From NCBI RefSeq assembly GCF_002934665.1, contig NZ_NIRS01000010.1, positions 62,001-126,000 of the forward strand: a DNA stretch of 64,000 bases, read 5' to 3'. Source of the stretch: Pseudomonas laurylsulfatiphila. GTDB lineage: Bacteria; Pseudomonadota; Gammaproteobacteria; Pseudomonadales; Pseudomonadaceae. Below, piece by piece: positions 9,455 through 18,995 of this stretch (positions within the stretch are counted from its first letter, which is position 1; each line of letters opens with the position of its first letter). The position numbers and the translations under genes were made by a program. The notes below the pieces were generated by a model. That model was not told where the DNA came from, searched no databases, and saw only the letters and a list, made by a program, of their open reading frames with translations.

Positions 9455-10708
9455 ATGACCGATAGCTTCGTCACTCAGTGCCCGCATTGCCAAACCAGCT
9501 TCCGCGTCAGCCATGCCCAATTGAGCGTGGCTCGCGGCGTGGTTCGCTGCGGCTCCTGCCTGCAGGTGTTCAATGCCGCCAGGCAGTTGCTTGAGCAGGC
9601 CGGCAAGGAACCACCGGTAGTGGCGCCGTTACCGCCTGTGCAGCCTGCCGAACCGCTCGAGCCATCGGCACCGCGCGCCATCAGCCAAAAGCAATGGAGC
9701 GCGACCGAACTGGACCTGGACAGTCTTGACCTCGACGAAGAACTCGCCCGGCTCGAACAGCGGGAGATCCAGCCGGCCACCGAGCTCGGCCGCCATCGCG
9801 ACGACTCGCTGAGCGCCCGCCGCGACAGCACCGGGCAGGATGAAGAGGAGCCGTGGTCCGACAGCCTGTTCAGTGAGTCGGCGGCCGATCGTGCGCAAGT
9901 CGACGAACCGTTCGACAGCCTTGAATCGCCAGAGCCAACGGTCGAACCGGGCAAAGCCTCGCGCACCGAACCTTCGCTGTCCCTGGAACCGGTCGATCTC
10001 GACGACGAACTGCAGCCACCCCAGTTGCGCTTGCACGACCCGCTCGATGCGCCGCTGCACCACGAACGCCTGTCGGCCGCCGACGAGAACGAAATCGACG
10101 ACAACCTGCCCTCGGTCGAACCGCTGCGCAAGCGACGTGAACGCAGCGAGACGGGCGTGCGTGCCGAAGTGCTGCAAGACCTGACCGACGACCCGCTGCA
10201 ACTGGACTGGCAAAAACGCCGCTCACCCTGGGGCCGACGGCTGCTGTGGTTGCTGCTGGTGCTGATCGCCGCGGGCGCGCTCGCCGGCCAGTACATCGCC
10301 TACCATTTCGACGAACTGGCGAGACAGGACCAATATCGCCCGTGGTTCCAGCAACTGTGCCCGCAAATCGGCTGCACCGTGCCCTCCAAAGTCGACATTG
10401 CAAAAATCAAAAGCAGCAACCTGGTGGTACGCAGCCATCCCGAATTCAATGGCGCGCTGGTGGTCGATGCGATCATCTATAACCGTGCACCCTTTTCCCA
10501 GCCCTTCCCGCTGCTGGAACTGCGCTTCGCCGACCTCAATGGCCATCTGATCGCCAGCCGCCGTTTCAAGCCAGGCGAGTACCTCAATGGCGATCTCGAA
10601 GGCATGGCGGAAATGCCTCCGCAGACGCCGATCCACATCGCCCTGGACATTCTCGACCCCGGCGCCAAGGCCGTGAACTACAGTCTGAGCTTTCACTCTC
10701 CGGAGTGA
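9455..10708 (+). CDS. Zinc-ribbon membrane protein, DUF3426 family
   Basis: 417-residue protein. The N-terminal MJ0042-type zinc ribbon has CPHCQTSF followed by CGSCLQVF (four zinc ligands). A long acidic, low-complexity middle (~50-245) follows. There is one membrane helix (~263-285, LLWLLLVLIAAGALAG) and a C-terminal DUF3426 domain (~290-417), predicted to be periplasmic. Its function is unknown. The conserved place between prmA and dusB, as at PA4851, suggests a housekeeping role, but none can be assigned. Confidence 0.85.
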   Translation: MTDSFVTQCPHCQTSFRVSHAQLSVARGVVRCGSCLQVFNAARQLLEQAGKEPPVVAPLPPVQPAEPLEPSAPRAISQKQWSATELDLDSLDLDEELARLEQREIQPATELGRHRDDSLSARRDSTGQDEEEPWSDSLFSESAADRAQVDEPFDSLESPEPTVEPGKASRTEPSLSLEPVDLDDELQPPQLRLHDPLDAPLHHERLSAADENEIDDNLPSVEPLRKRRERSETGVRAEVLQDLTDDPLQLDWQKRRSPWGRRLLWLLLVLIAAGALAGQYIAYHFDELARQDQYRPWFQQLCPQIGCTVPSKVDIAKIKSSNLVVRSHPEFNGALVVDAIIYNRAPFSQPFPLLELRFADLNGHLIASRRFKPGEYLNGDLEGMAEMPPQTPIHIALDILDPGAKAVNYSLSFHSPE

Positions 10709-10892
10709 AGCGCGTCATCGCTCCCCGATTGACGTCGGCTTTCTGACTCCCCCTGGCCAACCAAACCACGGGTAATAACAGAATAACTGTTCAGATTTTG
10801 TTCAATTCAGCCTTTATCCAGTCATCGAGAGCGGGTATCATGCCAACCCTTTTTCGAACTCTCATGATCCGGCCCCACAACAGGGAAGTCCT

Positions 10893-11903
10893 ATGTCGGC
10901 GGTACGCATCGGCCCATACACATTACATAACAGCTTGATTCTCGCCCCCATGGCGGGTGTCACCGACCAGCCCTTTCGTCAGCTGTGCAAGCGCTTGGGC
11001 GCGGGACTGGTCGTCTCGGAAATGGTCACCAGCGACATGAGTCTGTGGAACACCCGCAAGTCGCGCATGCGGATGATCCATACAGGTGATCCCGAGCCAC
11101 GCTCGGTACAGATCGCCGGTGGGGACGCGCAGATGCTGGCGGACGCTGCCCGTGCCAATGTTGAAATGGGCGCGCAGATTATTGATATCAACATGGGCTG
11201 CCCGGCCAAGAAAGTCTGCAACAAGGCTGCCGGTTCCGCACTGTTGAAGGATGAAGCCCTGGTAACCGAGATCCTGCAGGCCGTCGTGGCTGCGGTCGAT
11301 GTGCCGGTTACCCTGAAGATCCGGACCGGCTGGGACCGGGACAACAAGAACGGCCTGACGGTGGCGAAGATCGCCGAGCAGGCAGGCATTACGGCGCTGG
11401 CAGTGCATGGCCGCACCCGTGCCGACCTGTATACCGGTGAAGCCGAGTACGACACCATTGCCGCGATCAAGCAGGCGGTGTCGATTCCGGTCTTCGCCAA
11501 CGGCGATATCGATTCGCCGGAAAAAGCCCGGTACGTGCTCGACGCGACCGGTGCCGATGGTTTGTTGATTGGCCGGGCTGCCCAGGGGCGGCCATGGATT
11601 TTTCGCGAGATCGACCATTTCCTGCGTACCGGCGAGAAACTCCCGGCGCTGGAACTGATCGAGGTGGAACGCATCCTGCTAGAGCATCTGGCTGCCCTGC
11701 ACGCCTTCTATGGCGATGTCATGGGTGTACGCATTGCTCGAAAGCATGTGGGCTGGTATCTCGCAACCCTGCCGGGCGCCAGGGAGTTTCGCGCCCACTT
11801 CAATCGTTTGGATGGTACGGATGCACAATGCGCCAACGTTCGGGCGTTTTTCGCCGAGCGTTACAAGAGCCTGACAGGGGACGGAGAGTGGGTGGCCGCA
11901 TGA
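10893..11903 (+). CDS. dusB: tRNA-dihydrouridine synthase B
   Basis: FMN-dependent enzyme of 336 aa reducing specific uridines of tRNA to dihydrouridine. It has the TIM-barrel N-terminus with APMAGVTDQPFRQL and the catalytic cysteine in NMGCPAKKVCNKAAGSALL. The FMN/tRNA-binding stretches are TLKIRTGWD, HGRTR, FANGDI and GADGLLIGRAAQGRPW. Its stop codon overlaps the fis start (ATGA), the classical dusB-fis operon, so fis expression is coupled to this gene. The 184-bp gap upstream should contain the operon promoter, expected to be growth-rate controlled. Confidence 0.97.
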   Translation: MSAVRIGPYTLHNSLILAPMAGVTDQPFRQLCKRLGAGLVVSEMVTSDMSLWNTRKSRMRMIHTGDPEPRSVQIAGGDAQMLADAARANVEMGAQIIDINMGCPAKKVCNKAAGSALLKDEALVTEILQAVVAAVDVPVTLKIRTGWDRDNKNGLTVAKIAEQAGITALAVHGRTRADLYTGEAEYDTIAAIKQAVSIPVFANGDIDSPEKARYVLDATGADGLLIGRAAQGRPWIFREIDHFLRTGEKLPALELIEVERILLEHLAALHAFYGDVMGVRIARKHVGWYLATLPGAREFRAHFNRLDGTDAQCANVRAFFAERYKSLTGDGEWVAA

Positions 11904-12220
11904 CGATGATGACCGAGACTTTAGTGAGTGGAACAACACCCGTGAGCGACAACGTGAATTTGAAACAGCACCTCAATACACCGAGCGAAGAGGGCCAGAC
12001 CCTTCGCGGGAGTGTCGAGAAGGCGCTGCACAATTATTTCGCCCACCTTGAGGGCGCTGCCGTCACTGATGTGTACAACCTGGTGCTCTCCGAAGTCGAG
12101 GCTCCCCTGCTCGAGTGCGTGATGAACTACGTCAAGGGCAACCAGACCAAGGCCAGCGAGATGCTCGGACTGAACCGGGGCACGCTGCGCAAGAAACTCA
12201 AGCAGTACGATTTGCTGTAA
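11900..12220 (+). CDS. fis: DNA-binding protein Fis
   Basis: Nucleoid-associated protein of 106 aa that bends DNA and activates rRNA and other growth-phase genes. The C-terminal helix-turn-helix is nearly invariant (GNQTKASEMLGLNRGTLRKK), and the N-terminus MTMMTETLVSGTTP matches my memory of Pseudomonas Fis. The longer frame from 11594 is only read-through inside dusB. ATG11900 gives the 4-base overlap with the dusB stop. Confidence 0.97.
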   Translation: MTMMTETLVSGTTPVSDNVNLKQHLNTPSEEGQTLRGSVEKALHNYFAHLEGAAVTDVYNLVLSEVEAPLLECVMNYVKGNQTKASEMLGLNRGTLRKKLKQYDLL

Positions 12221-12237
12221 GCATTCAATCAAACCAG

Positions 12238-12270
12238 AAAGGCGCCCGCGTAAAACCGGTCGCCTTTTTT
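12238..12270 (+). terminator. Terminator after fis
   Basis: AAAGGCG and CGCCTTT arms followed by a run of T, 17 bp after the fis stop. Confidence 0.75.
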
Positions 12271-12302
12271 GCTGACTTCCTTTGCTTTTGATGGAAATTG
12301 AG

Positions 12303-13910
12303 ATGACCGACCAGACTACCCGCCTGCCGATCCGCCGCGCCTTGATCAGCGTTTCCGACAAGACCGGGATCCTCGAATTCGCCAAGGAGCTTGAAGCCCT
12401 AGGCGTCGAGATCCTCTCCACCGGCGGGACGTTCAAGCTGCTGCAGGACAACGGCGTTGCCGCAGTGGAAGTCGCGGATTACACCGGTTTCGCCGAAATG
12501 ATGGACGGCCGGGTGAAAACCCTGCACCCGAAAATCCACGGCGGGATCCTCGGTCGTCGCGGTATCGACGACGCGATCATGAACGAACACGGCATCAAGC
12601 CGATCGACCTGGTCGCGGTCAACCTGTACCCGTTCGAAGCCACCATCAACAAGCCGGGCTGCGACCTGCCGACCGCCATCGAGAACATCGACATCGGCGG
12701 CCCGACCATGGTTCGTTCGGCCGCGAAAAACCATAAAGACGTAGCGATCGTGGTGAATGCCAGCGATTACGCCAGCGTCCTGGAAAACCTCAAGGCCGGC
12801 GGCCTGACCTACGCTCAGCGCTTCGACCTGATGCTCAAGGCGTTCGAACACACCGCCGCCTACGACGGCATGATCGCCAACTACATGGGCACCGTGAACC
12901 AGGCGGCCGACACCCTGAGCACAGAAGGCCGCAGCGAATTCCCGCGCACCTTCAACAGCCAGTTCATCAAGGCCCAGGAAATGCGCTACGGCGAGAACCC
13001 GCACCAGAGCGCGGCGTTCTACGTGGAAGCCAAGCCTGCCGAAGTCGGCATCGCCACCGCAACCCAGCTGCAAGGCAAGGAACTGTCGTACAACAACGTG
13101 GCCGACACCGACGCCGCGCTGGAATGCGTGAAGAGCTTCGTCAAGCCGGCTTGCGTGATCGTCAAGCACGCCAACCCGTGCGGCGTGGCTGTCAGCCCTG
13201 ACGCCGAAGGCGGCATCCGCAAGGCCTACGACCTGGCCTACGCCACCGACACCGAATCCGCCTTCGGCGGCATCATCGCCTTCAACCGCGAACTGGACGC
13301 CGAGACCGCCAAGGCCATCGTCGAGCGCCAATTCGTCGAAGTGATCATTGCCCCGAGCGTCAGCGAAGAAGCCCGCGCCATTGTTGCCGCCAAAGCCAAC
13401 GTACGCCTACTGGCCTGCGGCGAGTGGTCGGCTGACCGTGCAGCTGCCTGGGACTACAAACGCGTCAACGGTGGCCTGCTGGTGCAGAGCCGCGACATCG
13501 GCATGATCGGCGCCGACGACCTGAAAGTGGTGACCAAGCGCGCACCGACCGAACAGGAAATCAACGACCTGATCTTCGCCTGGAAAGTCGCCAAGTACGT
13601 GAAATCAAACGCCATCGTCTACGCCAAGAATCGCCAGACCATCGGTGTCGGCGCCGGCCAGATGAGCCGCGTGAACTCCGCGCGCATTGCTGCCATCAAG
13701 GCTGAACATGCCGGCTTGCAGGTGCAGGGTGCGGTCATGGCCTCGGACGCGTTCTTCCCGTTCCGCGACGGCATCGACAACGCAGCCAAGGTCGGCATCA
13801 CTGCGGTGATCCAGCCTGGCGGCTCGATGCGTGACAACGAAGTGATTGCAGCCGCTGACGAAGCCGGCATCGCCATGGTCTTCACCGGCATGCGCCACTT
13901 CCGTCACTAA
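12303..13910 (+). CDS. purH: Bifunctional AICAR transformylase / IMP cyclohydrolase
   Basis: Enzyme of 535 aa for the last two steps of IMP synthesis. The N-terminal MGS-like cyclohydrolase domain starts RRALISVSDKTGILEFA and has STGGT, DGRVKTLHPKIHGGIL and NIDIGGPTMVRSAAKN. The C-terminal transformylase has the catalytic KHANPCG, then TDTESAFGGIIAFNR, and ends near MRHFRH. ATG12303 begins the conserved N-terminus; the frame is open to 12282. It is followed by purD across a REP pair. Confidence 0.97.
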   Translation: MTDQTTRLPIRRALISVSDKTGILEFAKELEALGVEILSTGGTFKLLQDNGVAAVEVADYTGFAEMMDGRVKTLHPKIHGGILGRRGIDDAIMNEHGIKPIDLVAVNLYPFEATINKPGCDLPTAIENIDIGGPTMVRSAAKNHKDVAIVVNASDYASVLENLKAGGLTYAQRFDLMLKAFEHTAAYDGMIANYMGTVNQAADTLSTEGRSEFPRTFNSQFIKAQEMRYGENPHQSAAFYVEAKPAEVGIATATQLQGKELSYNNVADTDAALECVKSFVKPACVIVKHANPCGVAVSPDAEGGIRKAYDLAYATDTESAFGGIIAFNRELDAETAKAIVERQFVEVIIAPSVSEEARAIVAAKANVRLLACGEWSADRAAAWDYKRVNGGLLVQSRDIGMIGADDLKVVTKRAPTEQEINDLIFAWKVAKYVKSNAIVYAKNRQTIGVGAGQMSRVNSARIAAIKAEHAGLQVQGAVMASDAFFPFRDGIDNAAKVGITAVIQPGGSMRDNEVIAAADEAGIAMVFTGMRHFRH

Positions 13911-13922
13911 GTACACGATCAA

Positions 13923-14013
13923 CTGTGGGAGCGAGCCTGCTCGCGAAGACGGCGGCACATTTAATAGTGATGTGACTGAGACACCGCTTTCGCGAGCAGG
14001 CTCGCTCCCACAG
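13923..14013. repeat. REP pair, GCGAGCAGGCTCGC family
   Basis: Inverted REP copies CTGTGGGAGCGAGCCTGCTC and its reverse, separated by ~50 bp, between purH and purD. Confidence 0.9.
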
Positions 14014-14065
14014 AAAAGCAGCTTCAGCGCTGCCCACAGAATTTGCGTCATCCGAGGTTTTTGAA

Positions 14066-15361
14066 ATGAATGTTTTGATCATTGGCAGCGGTGGCCGTGA
14101 ACACGCCCTGGCCTGGAAAGTGGCTCAGGATCCGCGCGTGCAGAAAGTGTTCGTGGCACCGGGCAACGCCGGTACCGCCATCGAAGCCAAGTGCGAGAAC
14201 GTCGCCATCGACGTACTGGCGCTTGAGCAACTGGCAGACTTTGCCGAGAAAAACGTTTCCCTGACCATCGTCGGCCCTGAAGTGCCACTGGTAGCCGGTG
14301 TTGTGGACCTGTTCCGCAGCCGCGGCCTCGATTGCTTCGGCCCGACCGCTGGCGCTGCGCAGCTGGAAGGTTCGAAAGCCTTCACCAAGGACTTCCTGGC
14401 TCGCCACAAGATCCCGACTGCCGACTACCAGAACTTCACCGAAATCGAGCCGGCCCTCGCCTACCTGCGTGAAAAAGGCGCTCCGATCGTGATCAAGGCC
14501 GACGGCCTGGCCGCCGGTAAAGGCGTGATCGTCGCCATGACCCTGACCGAAGCCGAAGACGCCGTGCGCGACATGCTGGCGGGCAATGCCTTTGGCGATG
14601 CGGGTTCGCGCGTGGTCATCGAAGAGTTCCTGGACGGCGAAGAAGCCAGTTTCATCGTCATGGTCGACGGCAAGAACGTGCTGCCAATGGCCACCAGCCA
14701 GGACCACAAACGCGTCGGCGACGGCGACACCGGTCCGAACACCGGCGGCATGGGAGCTTACTCCCCGGCGCCAGTGGTCACCGCCGACGTGCACAAGCGC
14801 GTCATGGACCTGGTGATCTGGCCGACCGTGCGCGGCATGGCCGAAGAAGGCAACATCTACACTGGTTTCCTGTACGCCGGCCTGATGATCGACAAGGCTG
14901 GTAACCCAAAAGTCATCGAATTCAACTGCCGTTTCGGCGACCCTGAAACCCAACCGGTGATGCTGCGCCTGCAGTCGAGCCTGGTGTTGCTGGTCGAAGC
15001 CGCCCTGGCCCAGGCGCTGGACAAAGTTGAAGCGCAATGGGATCCACGTCCGAGCGTCGGCATCGTTCTGGCCGCTGGCGGCTATCCTGGTGATTACGCC
15101 AAGGGCACAGCCATCAAGGGGCTGGATGCAGCCGCTGCACTGGAAGGCAAGGTTTTCCACGCCGGCACGGCGCTCAAGGACGGTCAGGTAGTGACCGCCG
15201 GTGGTCGTGTGTTGTGCGCCACAGCCATGGGTGCCAGCGTCGACGCCGCACAGCAGCAGGCCTACAAGCTGGCGGCAACGATTGACTGGGAAGGCTGTTT
15301 CTATCGCAAGGACATTGGCTACCGCGCCATTGCCCGCGAGCGTGGCGAAAGCCAGGAATAA
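14066..15361 (+). CDS. purD: Phosphoribosylamine-glycine ligase (GAR synthetase)
   Basis: ATP-grasp enzyme of 431 aa, second step of de novo purine synthesis. Visible are the N-terminal MNVLIIGSGGREHALAWK, VGPEVPLVAGVVD, the ATP loop IVIKADGLAAGKGVIVA, VIEEFLDGEEASF and the signature NCRFGDPETQ. Normal length for the family. Confidence 0.97.
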   Translation: MNVLIIGSGGREHALAWKVAQDPRVQKVFVAPGNAGTAIEAKCENVAIDVLALEQLADFAEKNVSLTIVGPEVPLVAGVVDLFRSRGLDCFGPTAGAAQLEGSKAFTKDFLARHKIPTADYQNFTEIEPALAYLREKGAPIVIKADGLAAGKGVIVAMTLTEAEDAVRDMLAGNAFGDAGSRVVIEEFLDGEEASFIVMVDGKNVLPMATSQDHKRVGDGDTGPNTGGMGAYSPAPVVTADVHKRVMDLVIWPTVRGMAEEGNIYTGFLYAGLMIDKAGNPKVIEFNCRFGDPETQPVMLRLQSSLVLLVEAALAQALDKVEAQWDPRPSVGIVLAAGGYPGDYAKGTAIKGLDAAAALEGKVFHAGTALKDGQVVTAGGRVLCATAMGASVDAAQQQAYKLAATIDWEGCFYRKDIGYRAIARERGESQE

Positions 15362-15373
15362 GGTAGACACCGC

Positions 15374-15404
15374 GCCAGGCAATGAACAGGGTTCATTGCC
15401 TGGC
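15374..15404 (+). terminator. Palindrome after purD, probable terminator
   Basis: Perfect 14-bp inverted repeat GCCAGGCAATGAAC with a 3-base loop, 12 bp after the purD stop. The T-tract is weak (TATTCC), so termination is likely but not certain. Confidence 0.6.
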
Positions 15405-15461
15405 TATTCCGGCGCCGCGCATCGTTATATTCTGGCATCAACCTAACGAAGGGATTTCGCC

Positions 15462-18239
15462 GTGCGCTGGCTCAGGATTGCCATAAGCTTAACCGTCACA
15501 TTGCTGACCCTGCTCTGCATGCTACCGGCCCAGGCCGCACAAGGCAGTGGCTGGGCGGTATTGCTCGACGAACAGGGCGACCTGCAACTGAGCGACATCC
15601 GTTCCGCACGCTACACCAATCAATTCAGCCCCATCGAACTCGACCGCATTACCGCGGCTGAACCCGATGGAGCGCTATGGTTGCGATTCAAGCTTGCACC
15701 GGGCAAGCACGAACAGGTGCTGCGGTTGTTCGCGCCTGACCTGCGCCAGTTCAACATGTACGTACTGGACGGCGACAAGCTGATCGATCAATCCAGCACG
15801 GGCAACGAACAGCCCCAATCCGAGCGTCCATTGCCCAGCAGCGACTTCATGCTGCCCCTGCCGCAAAGCGACAGCCCCCTGGACGTCTACCTGCGACTGG
15901 CCTCCGACCACCAGTTACGACCCTACATCACCCTGCAATCGGCGGTCATCGCGGCAGCCAACCAGAACCAGACGCTGATCTATGGCCTGCTGTTCGGCTG
16001 CATCGCCATGCTGATCCTGCACAACCTCATCCGCTACGCCTACACCCGCTCGCACAGCGCCCTCTGGCTGGCAGCGTGCGAAGGGCTGTTGATGCTCAGC
16101 CTGCTGCTGTTGCTGAACCTCGCCGGCCCTTGGCTACCGGACTGGCACGCATTGCAAACGCCGGGGGCGTACCTGGCATTGCTGCTGACAGCGCCCTGCG
16201 GCCTGATGCTTGCCTATCGCTTCTTCTCTCCGCTCGGGCCGCACCCGCTGAACCGGTTGCTGCTCGGCGAGGTCCTGCTGATCACCGCCTGCGGCCTGAT
16301 GCTGCTGTTCGTCAATACCTTGCCGCTGAACTTCATTACCTACGGCCTGGTAGCCCTGGCTGGCCTGACCATGCTGTTCATCAGCGCCTACCACTGGCAA
16401 AAAGGCTATCGCCCGGCCCGTCTCTTCGTGGCGGCCATGGTGGTGTTCAACCTCGGGTCCCTGGTCATCCTGCCTGCGCTGTTGGGGCTGACCCTGGTCG
16501 AACCCCATGGCCTGATCACCACCTTGCTGGTGTTCATCTGCATCAGCGGCCTGCTGATGAGCATCGCGTTGAGCGAGCGCCAGCGCCGCATCACCGAAGA
16601 CCGCTTCAGCATCAGCCGCGACCTGGCGGCCAGCAATGCCGAGGTCAACGCCAAGGCCGAGTTCCTGGCGAAGATCAGCCATGAAATCCGCACCCCGATG
16701 AACGGTGTTCTCGGCATGACCGAGCTGCTGTTGGGCACACCGCTGTCGGTCAAGCAACGCGACTATGTGCAGACGATCCACAGCGCCGGCAACGAGCTGC
16801 TGACACTGATCAACGAAATTCTCGACATTTCCAAACTCGAGTCCGGGCAGATCGAGCTGGACGATGTCCAGTTCGACCTCAACGCGCTGATCGAAGACTG
16901 CCTGAGCATCTTCCGCGCCAAGGCCGAGCAGCAAAACGTCGAGTTGATCAGCTTCATCCAGCCGCAAGTGCCTCGAGTGATCAGCGGTGACCCGACACGC
17001 CTGCGCCAGACCCTGTTGAGCCTGCTCGAAAACGCCCTGAAAAAAACCGATGAAGGCGAAATCCTGATCGTCGTGGCGCTAGACGAGCGCAACACCAAAC
17101 CGCGCCTGCGTATCGCCGTGCAGGACAGCGGCGAGCCGATGGACGCCGAAGAACGCGACGCCCTGATGCACGCCGAACTGCACAGCCGGCATTTTCTGTC
17201 GGCCACCCACCTGGGCGGCAACCTGGGCCTGGTGATTGCCCGGCAACTGATACGCTTGATGCAAGGGGAATTCGGCATCAAGAGTGGCAGCAACCAGGGC
17301 AGCACCCTGTGGCTGACCCTGCCGCTGGATCCGGATCGCCTCGAACACCCGACCTCCGACCTCGACGGCCCGCTGCAAGGTGCACGGGTATTGGTGGTGG
17401 ACGACAACGACACCTGTCGCAAGGTGCTGGTGCAGCAATGCAGCGCCTGGGGACTGAACGTCAGCGCCGCGCCTTCCGGCAAGGAAGCGCTGGCACTGCT
17501 GCGCACCAAGGCGCATTTGCGCGATTACTTCGATGTGGTCCTGCTGGACCAGAACATGCCCGGAATGACCGGCATGCAACTGGCGGCCAAGATCAAGGAA
17601 GACCCGAGCCTGAACCATGACATCCTGCTGATCATGCTCACCGGCATCAGCAACGCGCCGAGCAAGATCATTGCGCGCAACTCCGGGATCAAGCGCATCC
17701 TCGCCAAACCGGTGGCCGGCTACACCCTCAAGACCACCCTGGCCGACGAACTGACCCAACGCAACAAAGGCCAGGTCGTCACGCAATCGCTGCCAAGCGG
17801 CCCGCCCCCGCCGGTCAAGGTCCCCAGCGATTTCCGCATCCTGGTGGCCGAAGACAACAGCATTTCGACCAAGGTTATCCGCGGCATGCTGAGCAAGCTC
17901 AACCTGCAACCCGATACCGCCTGCAACGGCGAAGAAGCCTTGCAGGCGATGAAAGCCCAACGTTACGACCTGGTGCTGATGGACTGCGAAATGCCGATCC
18001 TCGACGGCTTCTCGGCCACCCAGCAATTGCGTGCCTGGGAAGTCGGCAACCAGCGGGTCCGCACCCCCGTGGTGGCATTGACCGCCCATATCCTGGCCGA
18101 ACACAAAGAGCGTGCGCGCCAGGCCGGCATGGACGGACACATGGCCAAACCGGTCGAACTGTCACAACTACGTGAATTGATCGAACACTGGGTCGCTCAG
18201 CGTGACCAGCAGAATCGCGCAACGACCCAAACGTCCTGA
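15462..18239 (+). CDS. retS: Hybrid sensor histidine kinase RetS
   Basis: Inner-membrane hybrid kinase of 925 aa with a GTG start (AAGGG upstream). The order is signal peptide (1-26), periplasmic 7TMR-DISMED2 domain (~28-170), seven membrane helices (~178-390), HisKA with His407 in ISHEIRTPMNG, HATPase, then two receiver domains with Asp696 (VVLLDQNMP) and Asp841 (LVLMDCEMP). This two-receiver DISM architecture next to purD is that of PA4856 RetS. RetS inhibits GacS and so controls RsmY/Z, biofilm formation and secretion. The ATPase G1 box is DSGEPM instead of the usual DTGxGI, so kinase activity may be weak. Confidence 0.92.
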   Translation: MRWLRIAISLTVTLLTLLCMLPAQAAQGSGWAVLLDEQGDLQLSDIRSARYTNQFSPIELDRITAAEPDGALWLRFKLAPGKHEQVLRLFAPDLRQFNMYVLDGDKLIDQSSTGNEQPQSERPLPSSDFMLPLPQSDSPLDVYLRLASDHQLRPYITLQSAVIAAANQNQTLIYGLLFGCIAMLILHNLIRYAYTRSHSALWLAACEGLLMLSLLLLLNLAGPWLPDWHALQTPGAYLALLLTAPCGLMLAYRFFSPLGPHPLNRLLLGEVLLITACGLMLLFVNTLPLNFITYGLVALAGLTMLFISAYHWQKGYRPARLFVAAMVVFNLGSLVILPALLGLTLVEPHGLITTLLVFICISGLLMSIALSERQRRITEDRFSISRDLAASNAEVNAKAEFLAKISHEIRTPMNGVLGMTELLLGTPLSVKQRDYVQTIHSAGNELLTLINEILDISKLESGQIELDDVQFDLNALIEDCLSIFRAKAEQQNVELISFIQPQVPRVISGDPTRLRQTLLSLLENALKKTDEGEILIVVALDERNTKPRLRIAVQDSGEPMDAEERDALMHAELHSRHFLSATHLGGNLGLVIARQLIRLMQGEFGIKSGSNQGSTLWLTLPLDPDRLEHPTSDLDGPLQGARVLVVDDNDTCRKVLVQQCSAWGLNVSAAPSGKEALALLRTKAHLRDYFDVVLLDQNMPGMTGMQLAAKIKEDPSLNHDILLIMLTGISNAPSKIIARNSGIKRILAKPVAGYTLKTTLADELTQRNKGQVVTQSLPSGPPPPVKVPSDFRILVAEDNSISTKVIRGMLSKLNLQPDTACNGEEALQAMKAQRYDLVLMDCEMPILDGFSATQQLRAWEVGNQRVRTPVVALTAHILAEHKERARQAGMDGHMAKPVELSQLRELIEHWVAQRDQQNRATTQTS

Positions 18240-18304
18240 GCCGACAGACTGCGCAACCCCTGATAGACTCCCCATCGACTTCCCTCGCCAGTGAGCCCGG
18301 CACC

Positions 18305-18901
18305 ATGCTCCATGTGTTGTTCAGCGTTTACCTGAAGATGCTGGTGCTCTACAGCCCATTCTTCGTGTTGTCCTGCTTCATCAGCCTGACCCGTGGTTAT
18401 TCGCGCAAGGAACAGCGTCGACTGGCCTGGAAAGTTGCAGTCGCCACACTGGTCTCCAGTGTGCTGCTGTACTTGTTCGGCCGAGTGATTTTCAGTGTTT
18501 TCGGCATTACCGTGGACGCATTCCGCATCGGCGCCGGTAGCGTCCTGTTCATCTCGGCGCTGGGGATGGCACAAGGCAAATCGGCGGTACAGACCGACAA
18601 CGTGCAGCAGGATGTGACCATCGTCCCGCTGACCATTCCACTGACCGTCGGCCCCGGCACCATCGGTGCCTTGCTGGTGATGGGCGTGAGTCAGCCGCAC
18701 TGGGACGACAAACTCACGGCCATTGTCGGCATTGCCATGGCCAGTTTTACCGTGGGCGTGGTGCTGTTTTTGTCCAGTCGAATCGAACGCATTCTAGGTG
18801 ATCAGGGATTACAGATCGTCAGCCGTTTGATGGGGCTATTCGTATGCGCACTGGCGGCACAGATCATCTTCACCGGAGTGAGGGGGTATCTGGTTCCCTA
18901 G
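18305..18901 (+). CDS. MarC-family integral membrane protein
   Basis: 198 residues with about six hydrophobic helices. It has the MarC-family features: an N-terminal membrane segment with FFVLSCFISLTRGYSRKEQR, the central PLTIPLTVGPGTIGALLVMG motif and a C-terminal GLFVCALAAQIIFTGV. The family's function is not established; the old link to multiple antibiotic resistance was not supported. It is 65 bp downstream of retS. Confidence 0.85.
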   Translation: MLHVLFSVYLKMLVLYSPFFVLSCFISLTRGYSRKEQRRLAWKVAVATLVSSVLLYLFGRVIFSVFGITVDAFRIGAGSVLFISALGMAQGKSAVQTDNVQQDVTIVPLTIPLTVGPGTIGALLVMGVSQPHWDDKLTAIVGIAMASFTVGVVLFLSSRIERILGDQGLQIVSRLMGLFVCALAAQIIFTGVRGYLVP

Positions 18902-18960
18902 CTCGACATTTCTCCTGCAGGGATTTTGCTGATCGTAGAACGTCCTTACCTTGCTTCAGC

Positions 18961-18989
18961 AAGGTCAGAGACACAAAGCCTCTGACCTT
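18961..18989. terminator. Bidirectional hairpin between marC-family gene and the orphan gene
   Basis: AAGGTCAGAG and CTCTGACCTT arms with a 9-base loop between convergent genes. Neither side has a strong T run. Confidence 0.55.
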
Positions 18990-18995
18990 GTTCCT

